Assembly: GCA_934675095.1 (NCBI GenBank)
Contig: CAKUPC010000021.1
Span: 1-32,350, forward strand
DNA from: an uncultured Bacteroidales bacterium
GTDB lineage: Bacteria; Bacteroidota; Bacteroidia; Bacteroidales; UBA932
Direction: 5' to 3'
DNA length: 32,350 bases
Both the position numbers and the translations under genes were made by a program. Below are positions 24,566-32,350 of this stretch, one piece after another. Within the stretch, counting starts at the first letter, position 1, and the number at the start of each line of letters is the position of its first letter. The notes beneath the pieces are model-generated. The model was not told where the DNA came from. It did no database searches and was given only the letters and a program-made list of their open reading frames with translations.

Positions 24566-27500
24566 ATGTCAAAGAAAGCACTGACACTGATAATGTCCGC
24601 AGTCGCGGCGTTCCTGCTCGGGAGCGCCCCGGCGCAGGCCCAGAGCCGCGAAATCAGCGGAAGCGTCGTCGATTTCGAGACCGGCGAGACCCTCATCGGA
24701 GTCGGAATCAGCCTCAAAGGCAGCACGACAGGAGCAATCACGGAACTTGACGGCACATTCAAAATAGAGGTGCCGGAAAGGAACGCCGTGCTGGTGTTCT
24801 CCTACATCGGCTACGAGGAACAGGAGATAAAAATCGAGAAATCGGAGAAAGTCCTCGTCCGTATGCACCAGAAAATCAACACTCTGAACGATGCCGTCGT
24901 CGTCGGCTACGGCACCACGGCACGCAAGGACCTCACCGGTTCCGTCGCTTCGGTGAACATCGCCGACATAGCCCGCACGGCGGACACCAACTTCGAGGAA
25001 TCCATCGCCGGAAAGGTGGCAGGAGTCTCCATCACATCCAACGACGGCCAGCCGGGCAGTGACCTTAACATCGTCATCCGGGGCAACAACTCCGTGACCC
25101 AGTCCAACGCCCCGCTCTATGTCATAGACGGCTTCCCGACCGAGGACTCCATGGGCAATGTGATTAACTCCGACGACATCGAATCCATCGACATACTCAA
25201 GGACGCCTCCGCGACGGCGATTTACGGCGCTAGGGGAGCGAACGGTGTCGTGCTCATAACCACGAAACAGGGAAAGACCTCGAAGCCTACGTTCTCCTAC
25301 AAGTCGTGGTACGGGATAAATCAGGTCGCGAAAAAGATGGACCTTCTGACTCCGTATGAGTTCGTCCGCTACCAACTCGAACTCGACCCTTCGCTCTCAA
25401 GCTATTACATATCAAGCGAAAAGACACTCGACTATTACAAGGACGCCGAGGCAATCGACTGGCAGGAACACGCCTACCGGAATGCCTTCGTGATGAACCA
25501 CAATTTCTCCGTCCGGGGCGGCAACAAGGACATCCGCTACTCTGTTTCGGGACTCGTCGCCGACCAGAACGGAACGATGATAAACAGCGGATTCAACAAA
25601 TACCAGGGACGCGCACAACTGACCGTAAATCTCTCCAAGTCATTACAGTTCAATCTAAATCTGAACTACACGGAGCATAAGAAATATGGCTTCGTCGTCG
25701 CTGACAACGCGAACGCGAACTATTCGACATCATCGATAATGTACGGACTCTGGGGATATAGAATCGTCTCGGGAGCGGCCTCGCAGCAGGATCTCCTCCA
25801 CGAACTCTTCGACAACTTCATCGACTACGACCAGGACCAGAGGGTGAACCCCATCATGACCCTGAAGAACACATATAACCCCAACAGCGTCAAGACGATG
25901 ATAGCGAACGCATATCTCCAGTGGAAGATTCGCGACAACCTCGTCCTCAAGGTCCGCGGAGGCTATCAGAAGATTTTCCAGAAGACCGAGACATTCAACA
26001 ACTCCAACACCGGTTCGGGAAACTCGCGCACCAACACCAAGGTGAACGGAAGCGTCTATAACCACGAGCGCGGCTACTTCTCGAACGAGAACACCCTCAC
26101 GTGGAAGAAGGACATCGGAAAGAACAGGCTCACGACAGTCGTGGGAGAGGCCTTCAACCAGTCGCTTTACAGCCTTAACGGATTCTATGCCACCAACATA
26201 AAGAACGAGGAACTCGGAATCGCCGGGCTCGACGAAGGCACGCTCACGTCGGCCCGCACCACAAAGACAGAGAACCGTCTCCTGTCATTCTTCGGCCGGG
26301 TCGAGTACAACTACGACTCTCGCTACCTCCTGACTGCGACTTTCCGCGCCGACGGCTCGTCCAAATTCCCTAAGGGCAACAGATGGGGCTATTTTCCTTC
26401 AGTGGCGGCGGCATGGTCGTTCGGCGAGGAAAAGTTCATGAAACGGCTTCCGTGGCTCAGCGAAGGAAAGCTGCGCGTGGGCTATGGAGCGACTGGCAAC
26501 AACCGCATCAGTGATTATGGTGCAATGACTTCGCTCGAAATCAATTCCGGTTCCGGCTACGGCGGCAATCAGGGACTCGTGCCCGTGAATCTCGGAAATG
26601 ACGCCCTGAAATGGGAGACGACCTACCAGACAAACGCCGGCGTCGACCTCTCGTTCTTCGGGGAACGCCTCGCCCTCACCGTTGACTGGTACTACAAGAA
26701 GACCTCCGATCTGCTCATCAACGCGACCATCGCTCCGAGCGTCGGATTCATGAACGGTTACAAGAATGTCGGCTCCGTCTCCAACACAGGCCTTGAGTTC
26801 ACTCTCAAGACAAGAAATATCGCTAACAGAAACTTTCTTTGGACGACCGACTTCAACATTTCCTTTAACAAGAACAAGGTGCTCGCGCTGAACGAGGGAG
26901 AGAGCAGCATGACGACCGTGCTCAACTGGGGTTCATACAACTTCACCGCCCCTTACATCGCCATGGTCGGCCAGCCGATAGCCCTCTTCTACGGCTACCT
27001 CTACGACGGGCTCTATCAGGTCGAGGACTTCGACGGTGCTGAAGGCTCCTACATCCTCAAGGACGGGATTCCGAACAACGGGGAGGCGCGTGAAAACATC
27101 AAACCGGGGCATATAAAGTACAAGGACATCAACGGCGACGGAAAGGTTGATAGCAACGACCTCACGGTCATCGGCAATCCGAACCCTATTTTTACAGGAG
27201 GTTTCACGAACTATCTGAAATACAAAGATTTCGACCTTAACATATTCTTCCAGTTCAGCTACGGCAATCAGATTATGAACGCCAACCGCCTCGAATTCGA
27301 GGGAGCGACCGGACGCAAGCACCTGAACCAGTTCGCCACCGTTGCAGACCGCTGGTCACCGACCAACACCGACGCCACGATTCCGGTTGCCGGCGGAGGC
27401 GGGCCGAAGGTCTATACGGACCGCATCATCGAGGACGGCTCCTATCTCCGCCTCAAGTCCCTCTCGTTCGGCTACAATCTGCCGAAGAAGCCTCTCAAGA

Positions 27501-27679
27501 AGGCTCACATCAGCGGCCTGCGCTTCTTCGTCACCTGCCAGAACCTCTTCACTATAACGAAGTATTCCGGCTCCGACCCGGAGGTCTCCACCTATCAGTC
27601 CGCACTCACTCCGGGCTTTGACTGGTCGTCCTACCCGAGGCCGAGGGCATACACCGCAGGGTTTGAAATAACATTCTAA
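24566..27679 (+). CDS. SusC/RagA-family TonB-linked outer-membrane transporter
   Basis: A 1037-residue glycan channel. Signal peptide ends near APAQAQ (residue 26); carboxypeptidase-like regulatory domain at ~28-105 (REISGSVVDFETGETLIGVG); plug with DAVVVGYGTTARKDLTGSV, LYVIDGFPTEDSMGN, and the canonical SIDILKDASATAIYGARGAN followed by GVVLITTK. The barrel ends in TAGFEITF with a terminal Phe. A calcium-loop-like segment (DINGDGKVDSNDL) lies in the barrel, as in many SusC proteins. No TAnnTTTG box is seen in the 92 bases before it, so it is probably read from upstream. SusD follows after 45 bases. Confidence 0.96.
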   Translation: MSKKALTLIMSAVAAFLLGSAPAQAQSREISGSVVDFETGETLIGVGISLKGSTTGAITELDGTFKIEVPERNAVLVFSYIGYEEQEIKIEKSEKVLVRMHQKINTLNDAVVVGYGTTARKDLTGSVASVNIADIARTADTNFEESIAGKVAGVSITSNDGQPGSDLNIVIRGNNSVTQSNAPLYVIDGFPTEDSMGNVINSDDIESIDILKDASATAIYGARGANGVVLITTKQGKTSKPTFSYKSWYGINQVAKKMDLLTPYEFVRYQLELDPSLSSYYISSEKTLDYYKDAEAIDWQEHAYRNAFVMNHNFSVRGGNKDIRYSVSGLVADQNGTMINSGFNKYQGRAQLTVNLSKSLQFNLNLNYTEHKKYGFVVADNANANYSTSSIMYGLWGYRIVSGAASQQDLLHELFDNFIDYDQDQRVNPIMTLKNTYNPNSVKTMIANAYLQWKIRDNLVLKVRGGYQKIFQKTETFNNSNTGSGNSRTNTKVNGSVYNHERGYFSNENTLTWKKDIGKNRLTTVVGEAFNQSLYSLNGFYATNIKNEELGIAGLDEGTLTSARTTKTENRLLSFFGRVEYNYDSRYLLTATFRADGSSKFPKGNRWGYFPSVAAAWSFGEEKFMKRLPWLSEGKLRVGYGATGNNRISDYGAMTSLEINSGSGYGGNQGLVPVNLGNDALKWETTYQTNAGVDLSFFGERLALTVDWYYKKTSDLLINATIAPSVGFMNGYKNVGSVSNTGLEFTLKTRNIANRNFLWTTDFNISFNKNKVLALNEGESSMTTVLNWGSYNFTAPYIAMVGQPIALFYGYLYDGLYQVEDFDGAEGSYILKDGIPNNGEARENIKPGHIKYKDINGDGKVDSNDLTVIGNPNPIFTGGFTNYLKYKDFDLNIFFQFSYGNQIMNANRLEFEGATGRKHLNQFATVADRWSPTNTDATIPVAGGGGPKVYTDRIIEDGSYLRLKSLSFGYNLPKKPLKKAHISGLRFFVTCQNLFTITKYSGSDPEVSTYQSALTPGFDWSSYPRPRAYTAGFEITF

Positions 27680-27724
27680 GAAGATGTTTGAATTTTTTGT
27701 TCAGTTATTTTGCACAACAGGATT

Positions 27725-29302
27725 ATGAGAAAAATCATCAGAATATCCATCGCCGCGCTTCTCGCCGCAGCCTGCCTGAACTCCTGCTCGCTGGACCTGA
27801 AGCCCGACTTCACCACGCCCGAATACTCCTACAGGACGGAAGAGGACGTCGAGAGCGCTCTCTACGGGACATACAACGCCCTGATGGGACGCTACAACCG
27901 CCTCTACAACGGCCCGATTTACACCTACCTCTCAATCTCCGACGAGTTCTACTACCGCTCCTACCAGCCTGCGCAGGATGTCCGCATATACTCCTTCGAC
28001 GCATCCGAAATCGAGATTCAGAAGATGTGGGTGGGGCTCTACCAGTGCATCTCCCGCGCCAACTATCTGATTCACTACGCGGGGCAGTCAGCTCCCGACA
28101 CAGAGCAGGTGAGGGCGATGCTCGGCGAGGCCAAGTTCCTGCGCGGCTACTGTTACTTCCTGCTCGTGACCAACTTCGGAAGCGTTCCTATGCCGCTTGA
28201 GCCGACCCTGTCCCCGGACAGCCGCTACTTCCTGCCGCAGACCCCGATTGAAGGAGTCTATGCCCAGATAATCAAGGACATGAAGGAGGCGGAGGAAACG
28301 ACCCACGAGATTGACGAACTCTCGACCAACGAGAGGATTTCAAAGACCGGCGTGCAGGCCATGCTCGCAAGGGTCTATATGTCAATGGCGGGCGAGCCGC
28401 TGAAAGACACTGAAAGATACGCCGATGCGGCCGATTACTGCGAGAAAGTCATCAAGTCCGGAAAGCACGAACTGAACCCTGACTATAAGCAGATTTTCAT
28501 CAACCAAATCACCGGTGTCTCCGAACCGAAAGAATGCCTCTGGGAAATCGCCGCATTCGGCAACAACCTCGACGGCACAACCCAAGCGGGGATGCTCGGA
28601 ATCGAGAACGGAATCTCCTGCATAAACGAGACCGTGGGCTACTCCGGAGGTTCGATAAGAATCAGCAAGAAACTCTGGGACAGCTTCATGGGCGACAATG
28701 ACCTCAGGCGTGACTGGTGCGTCGCGTCCTACTATTATAAGACAATTCCGAACACCCTGAACGTCGAGAAGACAGAATGGGGCGCGGACAAGATTCGCGA
28801 GCGCAACTGTGGCAAATGGAGACGGGAATATGAGACCGGGACCAAGGCCAAGTCCTTCAACGCCACCAACTTCCCGGCCCTGCGCTACTCGGACGTGCTG
28901 CTGATGAGAGCCGAGGCGATAAACGCGCAGAGGACGGCTCCGAACTACGAGGCCTTGCAGCTTGTGAATCAGGTGCGCCGCCGCGCGGCGGGTCTCCCGG
29001 TAGAGACGCCTGACGAGAGCGTTGATTTGCCGGAGACCATGAGCGGGGCGGACTTCCTCGCGGCCATAAAGACCGAAAGGATGGCGGAACTCTGCTTCGA
29101 GGGCGTGCGCAAGACCGACCTCGTCCGCTGGGGCGAGCTTGTGGAGAACGTCAAGGCCATGGGCAAGGACCTCGGGACATACTTCCCGAACAACAGCTAT
29201 AAGCTCGTCGGCGAGAACATCTCCGACCGCAACGTCCTCTTCCCGATTCCGGTTTCGGAGTATTCGATGAACAAGAACATCGTTCAGAACAAAGGTTGGT
29301 AG
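27725..29302 (+). CDS. SusD/RagB-family outer-membrane lipoprotein
   Basis: A 525-residue SusD-type lipoprotein, partner of the SusC just upstream. The signal peptide ends LNSC with Cys21, followed by SLDLKPDFTTPEYSYRTEED. Helical TPR-like segments are visible (AMLGEAKFLRGYCYFLLVTN; YSDVLLMRAEAINAQR), and the C-terminus has the family ending (KTERMAELCFEGVRKTDLVR ... LFPIPVSEYSMNKNIVQNKGW-type). ATG at 27725 is preferred over an in-frame TTG five codons earlier because it starts the signal peptide directly (MRKIIRIS). Confidence 0.96.
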   Translation: MRKIIRISIAALLAAACLNSCSLDLKPDFTTPEYSYRTEEDVESALYGTYNALMGRYNRLYNGPIYTYLSISDEFYYRSYQPAQDVRIYSFDASEIEIQKMWVGLYQCISRANYLIHYAGQSAPDTEQVRAMLGEAKFLRGYCYFLLVTNFGSVPMPLEPTLSPDSRYFLPQTPIEGVYAQIIKDMKEAEETTHEIDELSTNERISKTGVQAMLARVYMSMAGEPLKDTERYADAADYCEKVIKSGKHELNPDYKQIFINQITGVSEPKECLWEIAAFGNNLDGTTQAGMLGIENGISCINETVGYSGGSIRISKKLWDSFMGDNDLRRDWCVASYYYKTIPNTLNVEKTEWGADKIRERNCGKWRREYETGTKAKSFNATNFPALRYSDVLLMRAEAINAQRTAPNYEALQLVNQVRRRAAGLPVETPDESVDLPETMSGADFLAAIKTERMAELCFEGVRKTDLVRWGELVENVKAMGKDLGTYFPNNSYKLVGENISDRNVLFPIPVSEYSMNKNIVQNKGW

Positions 29303-29333
29303 GATTATTCACAGTATTGATATTTCCAAGTAT

Positions 29334-30278
29334 ATGAAAATCAGAAATATATTTTTATTCGTCGCCGCGGCCCCCGCACTCTGCGGATGCTTCGCCAAGG
29401 AGACGCCCGTCTGCGACATCGAGGTCTCGACGGAAAAGGAAACATACGCCGCGGGTGAGAGCGTGGTATTCAAATTCAGCGGGAATGCGGACAACATCGT
29501 GTTCTATTCCGGCGAGCCGGGGCACAGCTTCGACCGCAAGGACGCCCATTTCGCGAACAACCCGCTGAAAGTCAAGTTCCGCACGGCAACCGATGGAGTC
29601 CTTGTCGATGGCAAGCCGGACGACAATTTCCGCTTCCTCGTCTCAACCGACTTCAACGGAGTCTTTGATGCCGAAAATGTGAAGGCCGCCGAGTGGAACG
29701 ACCTCACGGACAAATTCGGAATGGCGACGGAAGGGGGACTGGTGAACACCGACTCGAAGGAGCTCGACCTCAAGGATTTGCTTCCCGAAACCGGCGAAGT
29801 TGAGAATCCGGTCTTCTACCTCGCGTTCAGATACTTTGACAAAGACCCCGATGCGCCCGTCAAGAACCGCTGGGTGGTGCGAACCTACAGCGTGAAGAGC
29901 GTCGGTACGGACGGCGGGGAGACAGTCCTCGCGGACAAGTCGCAGACAATGGGCTGGCAGACGGTCAGCCTCGGTGCCGACATGGGAGGGGAAAAGCTCT
30001 GGAGCGTCGGCGGCACACAGGTCATGGCCGAGGGGCAGAAGAACGTGAACTACGCCATCCACGGCAAGGACGAATGGCTGGTTTCCAAGGCCTTTTATCC
30101 CAACAAGGTTTCGCCTGACACCGGCGAGGTCATCAGCTTCATCAGCATAAGCCCGTCGTCTTTCAGCTACAGCTTCAGCAAGCCGGGAGTATATAACGTG
30201 GCTTTCGACTGCTCGTCAGTGTGGTACAACGGCAGCGCGTCGAAGGTTCTCAGAAAGACAATCACCATAACCGAATAG
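29334..30278 (+). CDS. DUF5017-like surface lipoprotein
   Basis: A 314-residue lipoprotein with lipobox LCGC (Cys19). Residues ~27-65 (VSTEKETYAAGESVVFKFSG ... IVFYSGEPGHSF) match the start of DUF5017 proteins, which are found after SusD genes and have a PKD-like N-terminal part. The central region (FYLAFRYFDKDP ... WVVRTYSVKSV) and the end (GVYNVAFDCSSVWYNGSASK) are beta-rich. Its place 31 bases after SusD suggests a SusE-like glycan-binding role on the cell surface. No catalytic motif is visible. Confidence 0.8.
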   Translation: MKIRNIFLFVAAAPALCGCFAKETPVCDIEVSTEKETYAAGESVVFKFSGNADNIVFYSGEPGHSFDRKDAHFANNPLKVKFRTATDGVLVDGKPDDNFRFLVSTDFNGVFDAENVKAAEWNDLTDKFGMATEGGLVNTDSKELDLKDLLPETGEVENPVFYLAFRYFDKDPDAPVKNRWVVRTYSVKSVGTDGGETVLADKSQTMGWQTVSLGADMGGEKLWSVGGTQVMAEGQKNVNYAIHGKDEWLVSKAFYPNKVSPDTGEVISFISISPSSFSYSFSKPGVYNVAFDCSSVWYNGSASKVLRKTITITE

Positions 30279-30309
30279 GCCCTTAGCCATAAACACAACA
30301 GAACGGACA

Positions 30310-32350
30310 ATGAACATTCTGCTTTCACTTCTATCCATTGCAGGGGGTCTGACGCTCAACGCGGGAAACACGACGGTTACTTTTGAAAAGACGGAGCGCG
30401 GCTATGCTGTCGCGTCCGCATCGGCCGACGGTCTGTCCCTCAGGTCGCCTTCCGGAGAGTGCATCGTGCTCTTTTCCGCCGAAAAACCCTCCGGCGAGCC
30501 CATCATGCCAAAGCCCTATCCCGACTATCCCGTGAACGCCATCAACGACCGCACCTACAGCGCCGTCGGGCTCAACACGGCAGGGGAGACACTGCGCTTC
30601 CTGCCTGAGGAACTCGCGTATTCCGGTGATGACATTCTTGTCTTCCGTCACGACTGCCCGGAGTTCACGCTGGTGAACAGCTGGTATGTGCATGGAGACG
30701 ACATCATACTCGAACAGCGGCTCACCGCAAAAAGGGACGGCTGGTGGTCGCTCCAGACCCCGACGCTCGCCGAATTTGACCGCAGCGTCTTCACCTGGGC
30801 AACAATTCCCGGCTACTACCACTCCGACCGTTTCAATCCCGATTTCCACACCGCGCTCAACTATGGCATAGGCATCCCTGAACGCCCCGCCGTGCTCTTC
30901 GAGGGCACCTGCACCACCCTCTCGGCGCTCATCTCCGACGGACAGGGGCTCTCGCTCGCCGTCTCGGCACTTCCGGGACAGTCACGCGACCCATGGAAAT
31001 GGGACCATAACACAAACGGCGAGTGGAAGGTCGGTGTCTCGCTCGTGAACCGCGACGGAATCTTCACCCCCTCGGTCCACAAGCCGATACTCGGCGAGGA
31101 AGACTCATTCCTGAAGGCGGGAGAGAGCACCACGCTCAAGGTGGCCTACACCCTCAGGAGGGCGGACTGGTACTCGACCTACTCTCATGTCGCCCTCGAC
31201 ATCAACCGCCTTCCCGAGCAGCTTGCGATGCGCGAAACCCATTACTCATTAAGCCGCCGTCTGTCCATGCTCCGCGCCCATGTCCTCGATGACAAGGCCT
31301 CACGCTGGCGTACGGTCGAGCTTGACGGCAGGACGCTCGGGGCGCAGGACTACCTTGGCTCCGTGAAGGATTCCGACCACGACGCGATGAAGAACGCCGA
31401 CTACGGCACGATGTGGATGCTCGGGCGGCTCACCGGCGACCCGCGCATCACCTCGGACAGGCTACCCTACGCGCTGAACTTCAAGTTCGCCAACCAGGGC
31501 GCGGACGGAGCCACGAAGGGACAGTACTATCTCTATAAGAGCCGGAGATTTACCGAAGAATGGGGGCACTACACCGAGCCCATGGCAAACACCTTCTATA
31601 TGCTCTGCGACCTCGGAAACATCTGTCTCTTCGAGCCTGAAAATCAGGAAATCCGGGAGCGCATCCGCCTTGCCGCAGACAGGCTTCTTGAATGGATGTA
31701 CCCGGACGGACACTGGGAGGTGGCCTACGACAACATCACAGGCGAACCGCAGTTCACCGACATCCCGGACCTTCGCCCGACCTTTTACGGGCTCGTGATT
31801 GCCTACCGCACGCTCGGGGACAGGAAATATCTCGACGCGGCGATAAAGGGCGGCGACTGGCTGCTCGAAAATGCAGTCAGGCACGGATCCTACATCGGAG
31901 TCTGCGGAGACACGCGCTTCGCTCCCGACTTCGCCACGGCCCAGACCGCGCAGGCGTTCAACGACCTCTACAGTCTCACAGGAGACAGGAAATATCTCCA
32001 GGCATACATCGATGCTACAGAAGTATATACGACTCATGTGTTCACGCATCCGTTCCCGACGGACGACATGAAGCTTGCCGGAGAAAAGATTCGTGAATAC
32101 CGCAGGGACTTCGAGATTTCGCAGGTGGGGATGAACTTCGAGCACGGCGGCACCTTCGGCTCGGCAAACAAAGTCGGTCCGATACTGCTTGCCTCGCACG
32201 CCGGTATGTTCGTCCGTCAGGCCGCTCTCACGGGAGACAAGCTTATGCTTGACATGGCAAGGCTCGCGGTCATGGGCAGGGACGCCTTCATCAACAAGAC
32301 CACAGGAGCGGCGTCTTACTACTGGTACGCCATGAACCGCGGTCCGGGAC
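30310..32350 (+). CDS. Large exported helical-toroid (six-hairpin glycosidase-like) protein, partial
   Basis: The frame is open from ATG at 30310 to the end of the window (680 codons, no stop), so the 3' end is missing. A hydrophobic N-terminus (MNILLSLLSIAGGLTLNA) may be a signal peptide, although it lacks the usual Lys/Arg. Residues ~20-290 are beta-rich. From ~295 the sequence is helical with repeated motifs (RKYLDAAIKGGDWLLENAV; RKYLQAYIDATEVY), as in (alpha/alpha)6 toroid hydrolases and lyases. Conserved-looking aromatic and acidic stretches include EEWGHYTEPMANTFYMLCD and FEHGGTFGSANKVGP. It starts 31 bases after the DUF5017-like gene. It is probably a glycan-active enzyme, but I cannot assign a family. 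Confidence 0.65.
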   Translation, partial: MNILLSLLSIAGGLTLNAGNTTVTFEKTERGYAVASASADGLSLRSPSGECIVLFSAEKPSGEPIMPKPYPDYPVNAINDRTYSAVGLNTAGETLRFLPEELAYSGDDILVFRHDCPEFTLVNSWYVHGDDIILEQRLTAKRDGWWSLQTPTLAEFDRSVFTWATIPGYYHSDRFNPDFHTALNYGIGIPERPAVLFEGTCTTLSALISDGQGLSLAVSALPGQSRDPWKWDHNTNGEWKVGVSLVNRDGIFTPSVHKPILGEEDSFLKAGESTTLKVAYTLRRADWYSTYSHVALDINRLPEQLAMRETHYSLSRRLSMLRAHVLDDKASRWRTVELDGRTLGAQDYLGSVKDSDHDAMKNADYGTMWMLGRLTGDPRITSDRLPYALNFKFANQGADGATKGQYYLYKSRRFTEEWGHYTEPMANTFYMLCDLGNICLFEPENQEIRERIRLAADRLLEWMYPDGHWEVAYDNITGEPQFTDIPDLRPTFYGLVIAYRTLGDRKYLDAAIKGGDWLLENAVRHGSYIGVCGDTRFAPDFATAQTAQAFNDLYSLTGDRKYLQAYIDATEVYTTHVFTHPFPTDDMKLAGEKIREYRRDFEISQVGMNFEHGGTFGSANKVGPILLASHAGMFVRQAALTGDKLMLDMARLAVMGRDAFINKTTGAASYYWYAMNRGPG

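Overview
The window comes from a Bacteroidota genome, most likely a Bacteroidales member with fairly high GC (Rikenellaceae/Alistipes-like or a related uncultured gut lineage). The evidence is two SusC/SusD pairs, several short-signal lipoproteins, a TamL-type Omp85 lipoprotein, and promoters of the Bacteroidetes form (a -7 box TAnnTTTG in front of most operons). No rRNA, tRNA, CRISPR array or complete insertion sequence was found. No gene-free stretch exceeds about 200 bases.

Layout. (1) 36-4578, minus strand: a SusC/SusD pair separated by one base, the start of a glycan- or nutrient-uptake locus whose other genes lie outside the left edge. (2) 4685-7824: a TrmH/SpoU rRNA methyltransferase and tamL, divergently transcribed from facing promoters. 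(3) 7855-8802, minus: an AT-rich Rpn-type PD-(D/E)XK nuclease, the only mobile-element-like gene. (4) 8932-14666, minus: a closely spaced series of four genes (lipoprotein, DUF5723-type outer-membrane barrel, GNAT-like protein, rarA). (5) 14818-15399, plus: mntP manganese exporter. (6) 15546 to the right edge, plus: one long co-directional locus with a sodium/solute symporter, a FAD oxidoreductase, a LacI-type regulator, a small ORF broken at a nine-G tract, an FN3 lipoprotein, a WbsX/GH99-like lipoprotein, SusC, SusD, a DUF5017-like lipoprotein and a large helical-toroid protein cut by the window end.

How region 6 may work (inference): SusC/SusD with the surface lipoproteins bind and import a glycan, the GH99-like and toroid proteins cut it, the symporter takes the released sugar across the inner membrane, the cytoplasmic flavoprotein oxidises it, and the LacI protein senses it. 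A CpG-centred imperfect palindrome at 15453-15466, just upstream of the symporter promoter, is a candidate LacI-family operator.

The most unexpected signals are two long G tracts near the starts of surface-locus genes: eight G in the signal peptide of the left SusC, and nine G in the small ORF ahead of the FN3 lipoprotein. Both sit in the context TCATT(A/G)-G(n)-CAG. At eight G the first is in frame; the second would be restored to a longer, more protein-like frame by losing one G. This suggests slipped-strand phase variation, though sequencing error in the nine-G run must be excluded.
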